Assembly (NCBI GenBank): GCA_020634755.1
Contig: JACKBC010000001.1
Coordinates: forward strand, 496,001 to 560,000
Length of the DNA stretch: 64,000 nucleotides
DNA from: Caldilineaceae bacterium
GTDB lineage: Bacteria > Chloroflexota > Anaerolineae > Caldilineales > Caldilineaceae
Direction: 5' to 3'
Shown: positions 26,745 to 38,300 of the stretch, in pieces
Layout of the letters: the number at the start of each line of letters is the position of its first letter
Position numbering within the stretch: position 1 is the stretch's first letter
Translations under genes and position numbers: made by a program
Notes under the pieces: model-generated
Databases searched by the model: none
Seen by the model: only the letters and a program-made list of their open reading frames with translations
Told to the model about the DNA's origin: nothing

Positions 26745-28100
26745 ATGAAGTCAGCACACACATTTTTCTATCGAGTTATTGGGGTGGTCGTCGCTGGGTT
26801 TGCCGCGGCTGCGCTGCTCTGTGCATGTGGTGGGGAGGCGGAATTGCAAATGGAACATTCAGCGCCAGTGGTGGTGGATACAACGGAAGATGATAGCGCG
26901 CTGGGTTTTCCAGACAGCCGCAAGTTGGCGGTCGATTCGCAGGGGCATTTGTACTTGGCGTATCGCAAGCACTTCAAGCTCTTTAAGACCACGCGCTTTC
27001 ATGTGTTTGTCGCCAAATCCATGGATGGTGGCGCTACGTGGCGGGTCACAAATGGGGGGCGCCCGCTTGCGGAAGTGGGCGACTTTGTGCAGCGCGTCCC
27101 CTCGATTGCCATTGACGCCAAGGATGTGATCCACGTGGTCTGGTATGGAACGGACGCCCAATTCAGTGGAGCCCATGAGCGCCAGATCAAATATGTGCAC
27201 TCTACCGATGGCGGGGCAAGCTGGTCAGATTGGCGCAATATTGCCCCGGTAATGGGCTATGAAGATGATGCGCTTTGGCAGGAGCACCCCATGATTCAGA
27301 TCGATCAACAGAATCAGCTCTATGTCGTGTGGCAGGGACGTGATGCCAATCACGAGCAGAAGTCGCAAATCAAGTGGAGCCGCTCGACAGACGGCGGCGC
27401 AAGCTGGGCGGATTGGCGCAATATTCGCGCGGAGCCGGCGCGTAGCTTTAGTCGGCCTGCCTTGCTTTTGGGGCCGCAGGGCCAGCTCTTTGCCCTGGCC
27501 TATGCCGATGGCCAAGAGGGCATGCGCATATTTTGGACGCGTTCCGATGACGGCGGCGCGACCTGGGGGGCGTGGTCATTGGTGGCGCCGGGGCAACGCG
27601 ATCAGCGCCATTTTTCCGCCGCCCTGGATCAACAAGGACGTATTCACCTGGCTTGGCGTCAAGTGGCCGCAGAAGAAAATGCGCCAGGCGTTACGTCGAT
27701 CTATTACGCTTTTTTGGACACCGGTATTGGAGACGAAGAAGTCTGGAGCAAGCCAGTTTTGGTTGCGCCCATGGCCGGGACGGCTCTCCCGCTTTATCAG
27801 TTTTTCCCCACATTGACGGTGGATGCAGAGCAGCGCGTCTGGCTCGCCTGGCTGGAAACTGCCGCGCCCTCTGGGTATCCGCAAGAAAAACCGCTCACCG
27901 GCGCCGTCCGTTATGCGGTGCGCATACAATCCGTGTGGCGCGCGCCGCAGACAATATCCGACGGAGCGGCGCTTTACCCTTCTTTTGCCTATGGCAAGCA
28001 ACCGCATGGCATGCTTTCATCCCCACTGCTGGCGTGGGAAGAGCGCCACAGCGATGTTGAGACCCAACTTCTGTTTGCCAATCTGTTTGTGCATCCATAG
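26745..28100 (+). CDS. Sialidase-like Asp-box (BNR) lipoprotein
   Basis: This 451-residue protein has a lipoprotein-type N-terminus (AAALLCACGG, probable lipidated Cys in the lipobox-like LCAC) and a six-bladed-propeller-like sequence with four Asp boxes: SMDGGATW, STDGGASW twice (both followed by a DWRNI-type strand) and SDDGGATW. It resembles the sialidase/exo-alpha family in fold. The Arg triad, Tyr and Glu of true sialidases are not evident, so it may be a binding protein. The start at 26745 places the signal peptide correctly; frames starting at 26676 or 26724 add non-signal residues. No clear ribosome site is present. Confidence 0.75.
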   Translation: MKSAHTFFYRVIGVVVAGFAAAALLCACGGEAELQMEHSAPVVVDTTEDDSALGFPDSRKLAVDSQGHLYLAYRKHFKLFKTTRFHVFVAKSMDGGATWRVTNGGRPLAEVGDFVQRVPSIAIDAKDVIHVVWYGTDAQFSGAHERQIKYVHSTDGGASWSDWRNIAPVMGYEDDALWQEHPMIQIDQQNQLYVVWQGRDANHEQKSQIKWSRSTDGGASWADWRNIRAEPARSFSRPALLLGPQGQLFALAYADGQEGMRIFWTRSDDGGATWGAWSLVAPGQRDQRHFSAALDQQGRIHLAWRQVAAEENAPGVTSIYYAFLDTGIGDEEVWSKPVLVAPMAGTALPLYQFFPTLTVDAEQRVWLAWLETAAPSGYPQEKPLTGAVRYAVRIQSVWRAPQTISDGAALYPSFAYGKQPHGMLSSPLLAWEERHSDVETQLLFANLFVHP

Positions 28101-28175
28101 CCTCCATTTTCAGTACAGCGCAACGGAGTTGGCGATCTAGGCATCGGCCTGGTTTGTCGAATCTGACTTTATTTG

Positions 28176-28255
28176 GACTTACGCAAGCCTCGAGGGAAAA
28201 TTGCCAGAGCAGCTATGTTATGCACGCCTGTCGCTCCACAGGCGCTGTGTAAGTC
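28176..28255. repeat. Family 1 related element
   Basis: GACTTACGCA (28176-28185) and TGTGTAAGTC (28246-28255) match as inverted ends at 9 of 10 positions, 80 bp overall, just downstream of the Asp-box lipoprotein gene. Confidence 0.75.
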
Positions 28256-28356
28256 ATGTTTATCTCTTGCCGTTGCCATCTACTGATTTTGAATCCACCT
28301 TGAAATAATCACAAATTGACCGTTTCTTTTTTCTTTCGGTCAAGTCTACATAATCA

Positions 28357-28388
28357 ATACAACAAATGGCGTACGCCATTTGTTGTAT
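28357..28388. promoter_or_regulatory. 32-bp perfect palindrome upstream of the polymerase/epimerase gene
   Basis: ATACAACAAATGGCGT is followed immediately by its exact reverse complement, giving a loop-free 32-bp dyad centred on GGCGTACGCC. Perfect dyads without a loop favour a dimeric protein-binding site over a terminator. No regulator gene is adjacent. Confidence 0.6.
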
Positions 28389-29278
28389 GAACCTGTGCGA
28401 AATCAACGGGCTCTATATGCTGGAGCCACTTTGATGGCCTCAATGGTCAAAGTAGACTCATTTATATTTCCTTAAAATACGGTAAGCAAACTTGACAAAA
28501 TTGGAATTTGTACGCCCGTTTTTCTTTTTGTAGGAGAATCGTGATGCAAACGTATGCTTATGGTATGTTTTTGCTATAGTTTGCGATCATTATGTGAACT
28601 TGATACGCCGCCGCATTGCAAAGTCGTATATAATTCACATGGCAATGGTCTGAGATAAGAAGGAAAACGCCAAATAAAACATAGTATATTTGGCAAGAAA
28701 ATCGTATATATATTTTAATTATGTCTATATAGCAAGAAAGAGAATCGTATAATTCCGTAGTGTTTCTGTCATGTTGGACGTTATTGACATCTGTCTGTAC
28801 GTCAAGGGTACGTTGATAAATAGACTGCACCTCTATTTTTAGATTTTATACAACCAAACCCGTTTCAAATCCCATTCCTCAAAGCTGACTGCTAACAACA
28901 TGGCGTCACAAGTTATGAAAGAGATTTTGGCTAATTAGTTCCAGATTACCCCATTCACGCTATATTTCAGCGCTAAAATTTGGTTCTAATGCATGGATGT
29001 CATCAAATAGCTCTGGCCTAAATCATTGCTTTCATAACGGCTGAAAACCCAAGAGAAGATTTGCGCTACATTAACTGAATCCTTGTGAGGGTGAACTTGC
29101 TGCGCGTATGCGTTGCATTTTGCCTTGGCGTGGAGATGAGTTGACGACTGGCATAGGGTCATTGATTGGCCCGGAGAGAAAGCGTTGCTGATCCAGCAAT
29201 GCTTCTTTAGCCTTGCCCAAGTCGTGAAGTTGCTATTTTCAATGTTCATAAAAATATTTCCGTGTGGAGGGTAAACCC

Positions 29279-32200
29279 GTGCCAGATCAGCTATCCTCAG
29301 AGTTTCGACAGCTATTAGAGACAGTTTTACAACTGATTTCCCAATTGGGTAACGTGGGCAATCTCATTATTCTATTGATCCCCGTTGGTATTATTGGCGC
29401 CTGGCGCTGGGGTGTCTGGCTGATGCGCAAGTTAATCGGCGCACGCTATCGGCCTCAAGAACCCATCAACTCTGGCTTAACAACCAGCGTCGTCGTTCCC
29501 GTTTACAACGAAGAACCCGAGTTATTCCGGCGAGCATTGGAATCGTGGGCCCGCAATGGTCCCGATGAAATTATTGCCGTCATCGATTATACCGACGAAG
29601 ATTGTATTCGCGAGTTTAACGAATTTGCCAAAATCTTTCCCAGCGCCAAGCTGATTGTCACGCGTAAACCCGGCAAGCGTCCGGCCTTGGCCGATGGCAT
29701 GCTGGCGGCCAGTTGCGACATTGTCGCCCTGGTCGATAGCGACACCGTGTGGGAAGAAGATGTGTTGACCAAAGTGGTCACCCCGTTTTTGGACCCCGAG
29801 GTGGGCGGCGTGGGGCCTCGCCAAAATGTGCTCAACCCTTCATCGCTTGCTCAGCGTCTCTTTGACGTATACCTGGACCTGCGCTATCTGGATGAGATCC
29901 GCTTTTTGGCCGCGGCGGGTGATGCGCTCACCTGCATCTCTGGCCGCACCGCCGTCTATCGCCGCGAAGCCGTGCTGCCGCTGCTGGATAAGCTGGTCAA
30001 TGAGCGCTTTATGGGCCAGCAAGTAATTAGCGGCGATGACAAGAGTCTGACGCACTTGGTGCAGGGCGCTGGCTGGAAGGTGCGCTACCAGGGCAATGCC
30101 CGTGTTTACACGCCCGGCGCCATCAAGATGAGCACCTTTTTGCGCCAACGGTTGCGCTGGTCGCGCAATAGCTGGCGGGCCGATTTGAAAGCCATTTTCA
30201 GCGGCTGGCTGTGGCGCCGTCCCGCCCTGGCCTTCCAATTGCTGGATCGGCTGGTGCAGCCCGTGACCACGCTAATTGCCCCCACCTACTTTATTCTGTC
30301 TATATATTATCAGCAATATTTTACAACCATCATTCTGCTGGCCTGGTGGTTAATTTCGCGTACGGTGAAGATCTGGGGCCACTTGCAGCGCAGACGCTCC
30401 AGCATCATCGTGCTGCCCGCTTACATTATCTTTAGCTACTTCTTTGCTTTGCAGCGTATCTACGCCTTTTTCACCATGAATCAGCAGGGCTGGATTACGC
30501 GCTGGGATGAAGGCCGCATGAAGCAAATGGGCCGGCTGCGTATGATTGCCGGTTACGCCGTCACGGGCGTGGTGGTTTTCCTGCTGGCTTCGGTGATCAA
30601 CTTTTCATACAACCAGCAGCTTTTGTTGGCCAGCACCTTCGACCCGCTGATCTACCGCACGGAAGAGCGCCTGCCCGACTACAATTATGAAGAGGCTGTC
30701 TTGCACACCATGCCCAGAGAAGCCCCCGTGCAGGCCATGGGCGCCATTGACGTCAACACAGGCAAAACATCCTATCTGCTGGGTGAAGGTGATACGCCGG
30801 AACGGCTGGCGCGCAAATATGGCGTCGATCCCGCGGCCATTACCGCACCGGATGGCGAGTGGAAAGTAGGGGCCACCGTACAGATTCAGCTGCCGTTTAT
30901 GGAGCCCGAAGCTTATCGCACGGCGCTCATGCAGCCGCTGTCCAATGCGAGCGGTCCCGCGGAAGCGTCTGAGCTGAGCATCCGTTACCGCCCCGAAAGC
31001 AACCGCATTACGGTCAGCGGTTGGTCGCAAGTGGTTGACATTCCCGCCATCCACGACGCCATTGGCGATGAGTCGCTGTTGGCGTACGAAGGCAACGGCA
31101 TCTATCTGCTGAAGACCAACCTGGAACTCAAGCGCCACACAACGTTGCTCATTGAAAAGCCCGGTGTTGCCTGGCTAAAACTCAAAAGCGATCCATCCGA
31201 CACGGTGCGCATCTTTGGCGATAGCGGCAACATTTATATCAGCGGCTCGCGCATTACCTCTTGGGATACCAATACTAATGATTTTGATTACGACGTGGAG
31301 GATGGCCGCAGCCACATTCGCGTCAACAACGCCCGCATGGACGTGGTCGGCGCCGAGGTGAGCCACCTGGGCCAGCCATTGACGGCGGCCAGCGGCGGCG
31401 GCGTGTATGGCCTGGCCTGGCGCATTGAAAACGCCAGCCGCTTTGGTGAAGAATTGGCCACCGGTTACGTCGTGGACAGCTATGTGCACGACAATTATAT
31501 TGGCTTTTACACCTTTGGCGCCACCGGCATGATTGTGCGCAACAGCGAATTTTCGCACAATAAAAGCTACGGGCTCGACCCGCACGATGATTCGAATAAC
31601 TTTATTGTGGAAAACAATTATGTCCACGATAACGGCAACCACGGCATCATCTTCTCGCGGCGCTGCGTCAATAACGTGATCCGCAACAACCGCTCCATCG
31701 ACAATGCGCTACATGGCATTATGCTGGACCGCGATAGCAACAGCAACTCGATCTACGGCAACTTCACATCCGGCAATCGCGATGGCATTGCGCTCTGGCG
31801 ATCGGCCAAGAATCTGGTCTATGAAAATGAAATTGTGGCCAATCAGCGCGGGGTGCGCCTGAACAAGCGTTCCACCGACAATGCCATTTACAACAACAAA
31901 ATTGTCGATACCAGCCAGTATGGCATCTACCTTTATACAGAAGCCTTCCGCAATTGGTTTTATGACAATGAGCTGACCAACAACCAGACCGGTGTCTACA
32001 TCAAGTCGTACGAAAACTATATTTTTAATAATACAGTCACGGGCAGCCAACGCGGCTTCCACCTGACCGAAGAATCGAGCGGCAACGAGATTGCGCGCAA
32101 TGTGATTGTGGGCAACGACACCGGTATGTATCTCAAGACCTCTCCTAACGAGTTTATAGCAAACAATATCTTCCAGACCGACCAGAGCAATCGCATCAAT

Positions 32201-32338
32201 ATTCAGCTGACCAAACGCTGGACGTCGGGTGGCGGCGCGTTCTTCCACTTTAAGTCGCCCGGCGAAGTGTGGCGCGGTTTGTGGGAGCAACCGCAGACGG
32301 ATGATGGCAACTGGATGACTGTTTTTCTAGCGCGGTAA
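29279..32338 (+). CDS. GT2 polysaccharide synthase fused to AlgG-like C5-epimerase domain
   Basis: This 1,019-residue protein has four parts. (1) An N-terminal helix at about residues 20-50. (2) A processive GT2 domain, residues 65-330, with SVVVPVYNEE, VDSDT (D153, D155), GDD (252-254) and QRLRW (290-294), as in Alg8/hyaluronan-type synthases, followed by four to five membrane helices. (3) A LysM-like segment near residues 495-540 (LGEGDTPERLARKYGVDP). (4) A right-handed parallel beta-helix, about 560-1000, with YGLDPHDDS (Y764, D767, H769, D770) and HGIIFSR (R794), matching the catalytic DPHD motif and Arg of AlgG mannuronan C5-epimerases. The GTG start at 29279 follows GGAGGG; an earlier GTG at 29264 lacks a site. 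It probably polymerises and epimerises an alginate-like polymer at the membrane. The sugar donor is unknown. Confidence 0.85.
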   Translation: MPDQLSSEFRQLLETVLQLISQLGNVGNLIILLIPVGIIGAWRWGVWLMRKLIGARYRPQEPINSGLTTSVVVPVYNEEPELFRRALESWARNGPDEIIAVIDYTDEDCIREFNEFAKIFPSAKLIVTRKPGKRPALADGMLAASCDIVALVDSDTVWEEDVLTKVVTPFLDPEVGGVGPRQNVLNPSSLAQRLFDVYLDLRYLDEIRFLAAAGDALTCISGRTAVYRREAVLPLLDKLVNERFMGQQVISGDDKSLTHLVQGAGWKVRYQGNARVYTPGAIKMSTFLRQRLRWSRNSWRADLKAIFSGWLWRRPALAFQLLDRLVQPVTTLIAPTYFILSIYYQQYFTTIILLAWWLISRTVKIWGHLQRRRSSIIVLPAYIIFSYFFALQRIYAFFTMNQQGWITRWDEGRMKQMGRLRMIAGYAVTGVVVFLLASVINFSYNQQLLLASTFDPLIYRTEERLPDYNYEEAVLHTMPREAPVQAMGAIDVNTGKTSYLLGEGDTPERLARKYGVDPAAITAPDGEWKVGATVQIQLPFMEPEAYRTALMQPLSNASGPAEASELSIRYRPESNRITVSGWSQVVDIPAIHDAIGDESLLAYEGNGIYLLKTNLELKRHTTLLIEKPGVAWLKLKSDPSDTVRIFGDSGNIYISGSRITSWDTNTNDFDYDVEDGRSHIRVNNARMDVVGAEVSHLGQPLTAASGGGVYGLAWRIENASRFGEELATGYVVDSYVHDNYIGFYTFGATGMIVRNSEFSHNKSYGLDPHDDSNNFIVENNYVHDNGNHGIIFSRRCVNNVIRNNRSIDNALHGIMLDRDSNSNSIYGNFTSGNRDGIALWRSAKNLVYENEIVANQRGVRLNKRSTDNAIYNNKIVDTSQYGIYLYTEAFRNWFYDNELTNNQTGVYIKSYENYIFNNTVTGSQRGFHLTEESSGNEIARNVIVGNDTGMYLKTSPNEFIANNIFQTDQSNRINIQLTKRWTSGGGAFFHFKSPGEVWRGLWEQPQTDDGNWMTVFLAR

Positions 32339-32353
32339 ACCCCGGAGGAACAC

Positions 32354-35300
32354 ATGCGTAAAACATCGCTTAAGCGATTTATTAACTACATACTGATCGT
32401 TATTATTCTGGTTTCTCAAATTCCCACACCGGTGATGGCGCAGCAAGGCACACCACCGGCGACCGCAGCGCCGGGAACGCCCGCAGAGACGCTGGCTGTG
32501 GCGCACGAACGGTTCGATACTGGCTTGGCGCTGATTGACCAGCACAAATGGACGGAAGCGCTCGGCCATCTTGATACGGCTTATCTCTACTATTTGGCCA
32601 TCAACAAACAGGATCGGGCGGCCCGTTCGCTGCAATATATTGGCATTGCGCGCACCGCGCTGGGCGAATATGATCGGGCCATTAAGGCCTTTGACGAGAG
32701 CATCGAAATTTGGCGCACGTTGGGCGATCAGACCCACGAGGCCAAGCTACGCATCTTCTTGGGCCGCGCCTATGCGGGTAGGGAAAATTACCCACAGGCG
32801 CTGCAATCCTATCAAGATGCCATCAAGATTGCGCGCGAGATTGGGGACCTGGTGTTGCTGGGCGACACCATTGCCGAAATGGGCCGCATCTATCAGGACT
32901 TGGGCCAGGGCAACCAAGTGGTGGGGCTCTTCCAGCAGGCGCTAGCCATCTCCAACCAATCGGGCGACCGCGAATTAACCGCCAACGCCAGCGCCGGCAT
33001 TGCCCGCGCCTTCCGCGACAGCGCCCAGCCACAGCTGGCGCTGCAATCGGCCCAGCAGGCGCTGACTGCCGCCCAGGAAATTGGGGATCTGGGGCTGGCC
33101 GCTAAAATGCTGGTGGAAATGGCCCGCGCCTATCGCGACATGGGGCAACCGGCACAGGCCGTGCAGCCCTATCAGCAGGCGCAAACGCTGGCAATGATGG
33201 TGGGCGACAGCCAGTTGGAGACCAAGATTTACGCCGAGATGGGCCAGATCGGTCAGGCCCTGGGGCGCTACGATCAGGCCATCGATGCCTACAAAAGCAC
33301 GCTGGCGCTGGCCCAAATTCAGGGCGATATGTCGCTCCAGGCCGATGCCTATTCTGAAATGGCGGGCGCATATGAAAGCCTGAAAGCATACGACGACGCA
33401 ATTAGTTCGTACGAGGCCACCATTGGCCTGGCCCAGCAGCTGGGCGACCGGGGGCTGGAAATCCGCAGCCTGCTCAAGCTCATTGCGCTCTATTGGGATG
33501 CCGGGCGCTGTGACCAGGCGCTAACCGCCGCCCAGCAAGCGCTGGAATTGGCCCGCGCCTATGGTGATCTGCGTCTGCTGGCCGAGGTGCTGGTGGAAGT
33601 GGGGCGCTTGAATCGGTTGGCCGGTCTCTTTGATGAAGCCATTCCGGCGTATGAAGAGGCGCTGGAGATTGCGCGCACGCTGGGCGACCGCCCTTTTGAG
33701 GCCAATATTCTGCTGGACTTGGGCAGCACACGTCGCACCGCTGGTCAATATGAAGAAGCGCTCACCGAATATCGTCAGGCCCAGGCCATTGCCCAAGAGC
33801 TGGGCGATCTCAAGCTGGAAGCCGAAGCGTGGTCCAATATTGGCGGTCTGGCCCGCGAAGCAGGGCGCTATGGCGATGCGCTGGATCCGTATAACCGGGC
33901 GCTCCTGCTGGCGCGCCAACTGGGCGACCGCAACCTGGAAGCCTGGATCCTGGATGGCATTGGCCGCAGCTACCGCGATCTGGGTGACGCCAGCCGCAGC
34001 CTTCAGAACTATCAGGCCGCGCTGACCATTGCCCGCGGCCTCAACGACCCCAAGCTCATCGGCGTTGTGCTGGCCGATATGGGCGAAGAGTATCGCATCA
34101 ACGCCGAGTTTAATCTGGCGCTGGACCGCCAGCAGGAAGCGCTGGTTGTGGCCCGCCAGATCAGTCCGGTGGCGCTGGGCTGTTTTGGCACAGATGCCTC
34201 CGACCTGGAAGGCCGCGTCCTGTATGAGCTGGGCCGCGTCTATCGCGATCAGAATGAATTTTCGCTGGCGCTCGATTATTACGAGCAGTCCATGTCTTTT
34301 GCCGAGCAGTACAGCTACTTTGCCCTCAAGAGCACGGTTCTCAGCGACATGGGCCGCGCCTATCGCGGGCAGGAAGATTATCCCAAGGCGCTGGAGGTTT
34401 ACCAGCAGGCGCTACAAATTGCCAACGAAAGCGACGACCGCGAAGTCGCGGGCAAAACCTGGGCCGATTTGGGCAAAGTCTATCGCGACATGGTGGACTA
34501 TGATAACGCCATTACGGCCTATACCAACGCCCGCGACATTGCCGTCGAATTCAAGAATTATGAATTGGCCGGCGCGGTGCTGCTGGATATGGGGCAGGTT
34601 TATCGCAACATGAACGACGCCGAGAGCGCGCTGGCCACCTATGACCAGGCGCTCAAGCTGGGGCAGCAGAGCAATCAGCCCAAGCTGGCCGCCCAAGCCT
34701 ACGAAGGAATGGGCGACATCTACCGCGGCGATAGCCAGATGGCCGAGGCGCAAAGCGCATACGAATCGGCGTTGGCCATTGCCGAAGAACATTCTGACCC
34801 CGACTTGGCCGGCGAGATTCTGATCGCCCTGGCCAAGGTCTATCGGTCGACGGGGGAATATGAAAAGGCGTTGGCCGCGGCCCAAAAGTTGGGCGATAGC
34901 GATCTGCAAGAGAAGGTGCTGGGCGATATTGGCAAAGTCTATCGCGACGCCGGCCAATATGACCGCGCGCTCACGCTCTACGAGGATGCGCTTAACTTTG
35001 CCCGCGCCAATCAAGACAACGTGCTGGAAGCCAAAGCGCTGGGCCAGATTGCCGATCTCTATCGCATTACGGGTGAGCCCAATCGCGCGCTGCAAGCCTA
35101 TGAAGACGCGCTCTTTATTTCACGCGGGCTGGACAACCCAACGTTGGAGGGGCAACTGTACGCCGGCGCCGGCAACGTGTATCAACAATTGACGCAGTTT
35201 GACGACGCATTGGTCGCTTTCGAAAACATGCTCGATATAGCCATTCGCCTGAATGACCGCGGCATGGAGGCCGAAGCCAACCTGAACATTGGTCGCGCCT

Positions 35301-38300
35301 ATCGGGATCTGGGTGACCTGACGCGGGCGCTGGATGCCTATGATGAGGCGCTGCGCATTGGCCGCCGCACCGGCGACGTGCAGCTCGAGGTGGAGACGCT
35401 GACCAATATCGGCGAGGCGTATCAGCAGCTGGATCAGCCCGATCGGGCGCTGGTGTCATATGAAGACGCGCTGGATACGGTGCGCAAGATCGAGCATCAG
35501 ATGGATGTGGAAGGCGAGCTGCTCACCAAAATCGGCTCGGTCCATCAGGGCTTGGGTCACAGTGAGCAGGCGCTGGACGCTTTTGAAGAGGCGCTGACCA
35601 TTGCGCGGCGCGCCAAGAATCAACTTTTAGAAGCCGAAGTGTATCTCGACATTGCGCGCATCCACTACGATGGCGGCGCCTATGACAAGGCGCTGGAAGC
35701 CAACCAATCTGCGCTGGAGATTGCGCTGGATTTGCACAACTTTGAGCTGGAGTCGCAAGCGCAGCTCAACATGGGGCGCGCCTATCGCGAACTGGCGCGT
35801 TACGATGAGGCGCTGGATGCCTACGACGATGTGCTGCGGCTGGCCGTGCGGCTGGACGATGCGCAAATGGAAGCGCAAACGCTGGCCGACATGGGCAAAA
35901 TTCAAAAAATTCAGGGCGACGTGGATCAGGCGCTCTCTTCCTTTGAAGATGGTTTGCGCGTGGCGCAGCGTCTCAATGACGTAGAGTTGCAGGCCAATCT
36001 GCTCAGCGAAATCGGCGAGACCCATCAGCTGTTTGAGCAGTATGGGCAGGCCATTGATGCCTTTGAGCAGGCGCTGGAAATAGCCCGCTCTACCGACAAT
36101 ATTGCCGACGAGGCCAAGCTGCTGGTCAAAATCGGCCGCGCCTATAGCAGCGATGACAAGCCCGAACCGGCGCTGGACGCCTTTGGCGATGCGCTGCGCG
36201 TGGCCCGTCGCGCCGGCGATCTATCCATTGAGGGGCGCACGCTCATGGACCTGGCCCAGTTGCAGCAGGAGCAGGCCCAGCTCGACAACGCGCTAAATTC
36301 ATACGAGGATGCGCTGGTGGTGGTGCGCAAACTGGATGATTTGCGCCTGGAGGGCGAGGTGCTGGCCGGCATTGGTCAGATCTATCAGGCGCAGGGGCAA
36401 GCGGCCGAAGCGCTGGACGCCTACCAAGAGACGCTGATCATTGCCCAGCGGCTTAATGACGCGGCGCTGATCGGCGCGGCCTATGCCAACGTGGGCAAGA
36501 TGCACCGCGATCTGGGGCAATATCAAGATGCGCTGGATGCTTTTCAAGATGCGCTGACCGTGGCCGAAGAGGCCGGCGATGTGCGCTTGCATGCCGATAT
36601 GCTCGCCAGCATTGGCCGCGTGCAGCGTGATGCCGGCCAGTGCGATTTGGCGCTGACCAGCTTCCAGCAGACGCTGGAATTTGCGCAGACCCAGGGCGAC
36701 CGGCTGCTGGAATTGGAAACGCTGGCCAACATTGGTCAGGTCTACCGGCTGCAACAGAACTATGAAGCCGCGCTGGAGCCGCTGCAACAGGCCCAAACGC
36801 TGGCCCGCGCTTTGGAAAATGACGCCGCCGAAAGCACCGTTCTCTACGATATCGGCCGCGCCTACCGCGACCTGGACGATCAGGCGCAGGCCATTGTCTT
36901 CTATCAGCAGGCGTTGGAACAGCTTCAGCGCACGCCCAATGTGGATGTGGCGGCCGAGATCGATCTATTGCACAGCCTGAGCCAGGCCTACTTGGCCACA
37001 GGTGATACGGGCGCGGCGCAGATGAGCGCCGAACAGGCGTTGGCGTTGGCCCGCCAAATCGGCAACAAGATGCTGGAAGGGGAGCTACTGTTAACGCAGG
37101 GCCGTATTCTGCGGGCAGCGGGGCAATATACCGACGCCATGCAGGCGCTGAACCAGGCGCGCGACATTGCTTTGGTGAGCGGCGCCGCGGCGCTGGAGGC
37201 CAGCGCGCTCTATGATCTGGCGGCGGCGCACCGCGGCCTGGGCGAACAGGACAAAGCGTTGGCGCTCTATGAGCAGGTGCTCACATATGCCACTGTCGAC
37301 GGCGACCAGGAGCTGGCCATCAACGTGTTGGCCAATGTTGGCAGCGTCTATCGCGCGCAGGAGAATTTTGACCAGGCGCTGGTTTCGTACCAAGACGCGT
37401 TGATGAAGGTGCAGGGCTTGAGCGTGCTCAATGGTGGCTGTGGTTCGCTGGCGCGTCCGGCGCTGGAAGCCAATATCTACGAGAATATGGGCCAGCTCTA
37501 TCGCATGATGGAGAACTATGATCTGGCGCTGGAATCTTATACCAGCGCACAGACCATTGCTCAGGACATTGGCGATGCCAAGCTGTTGAGCAGCGTGCAG
37601 GTTGGCCTGGTGCGCACCTATCAGGGCATGGGTGAATATGGGCAGGCGCTGCAGCTGGCGCAGCTCATTGGCGACCCGACGCTGGAAGATAAGGTGCTGG
37701 CCAACATTGGCAGCGCCTTCCGCGAGCAGGGCGACTATGGCCAGGCGCTGCAACCGTATGAGGATGCGCTGCAGCTGGCCCAGGATTCGGGCGACCGCAG
37801 CCTGGAAGCCAAGGCCTATGCCAACCTGGGCCGCGTCTACGGTGCGCTGCGTCAATTTGATGACGCCGTCACCAATTATGAAGCCGCGCTGCCCATTGCC
37901 CAGGAGCTGGGCGCCACCGAGTTAGAAGTGAATACGCTGGTCGAGCTGGGCGAACTGTATCGCACCTCCGACCAGAATGAGCTGGCGCTGGATGCATACA
38001 TCCAGACGTTGCCGCTGCTGGATGAGTCTGCCGACCCGGCGCTGACCATGCAGGTATATAATGACCTGGGCGAGGCGCAGCAAGCCGTGGGCAGCAATGA
38101 TGAAGCGCTGGTCTCTTTCCAAAAAGCGCTGGATCTGGCCACTGCCGCCAACAATACCGATGTGGAGGCGGAGCTGCTGACCCGCATTGCCAAAACCTAT
38201 CGCGCGCTGGGCCAGTTTGATGAAGCGCTGGCCATGGCGCAGCAGATTGGCAATTTGGAGCTGGCCGACAAAACGTTGAGCGATATCGGCGAATTTTATA

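Larger units (their letters stand above)
28101..29278. other. 1.2-kb AT-rich regulatory-like interval
   Basis: This long gap precedes the polymerase/epimerase gene and is clearly more AT-rich than its surroundings. It contains a family 1 element (28176-28255) and a 32-bp perfect palindrome (28357-28388). A TTGACA occurs at 28492-28497 without a good -10. Short open frames on the minus strand (28558-28830 and 28986-29249) have no ribosome site or recognised motif. The region may be a long leader or a decayed gene. Confidence 0.6.

Noticed and set aside
28492..28520. TTGACA as a promoter for the polymerase gene
   Set aside because: No -10-like hexamer occurs at a spacing of 15-19 bp, and the gene start is about 780 bp away.
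28558..29249. Minus-strand frames of 87-90 codons in the AT-rich interval
   Set aside because: No ribosome site, no motif and Cys/His-rich random-looking composition.
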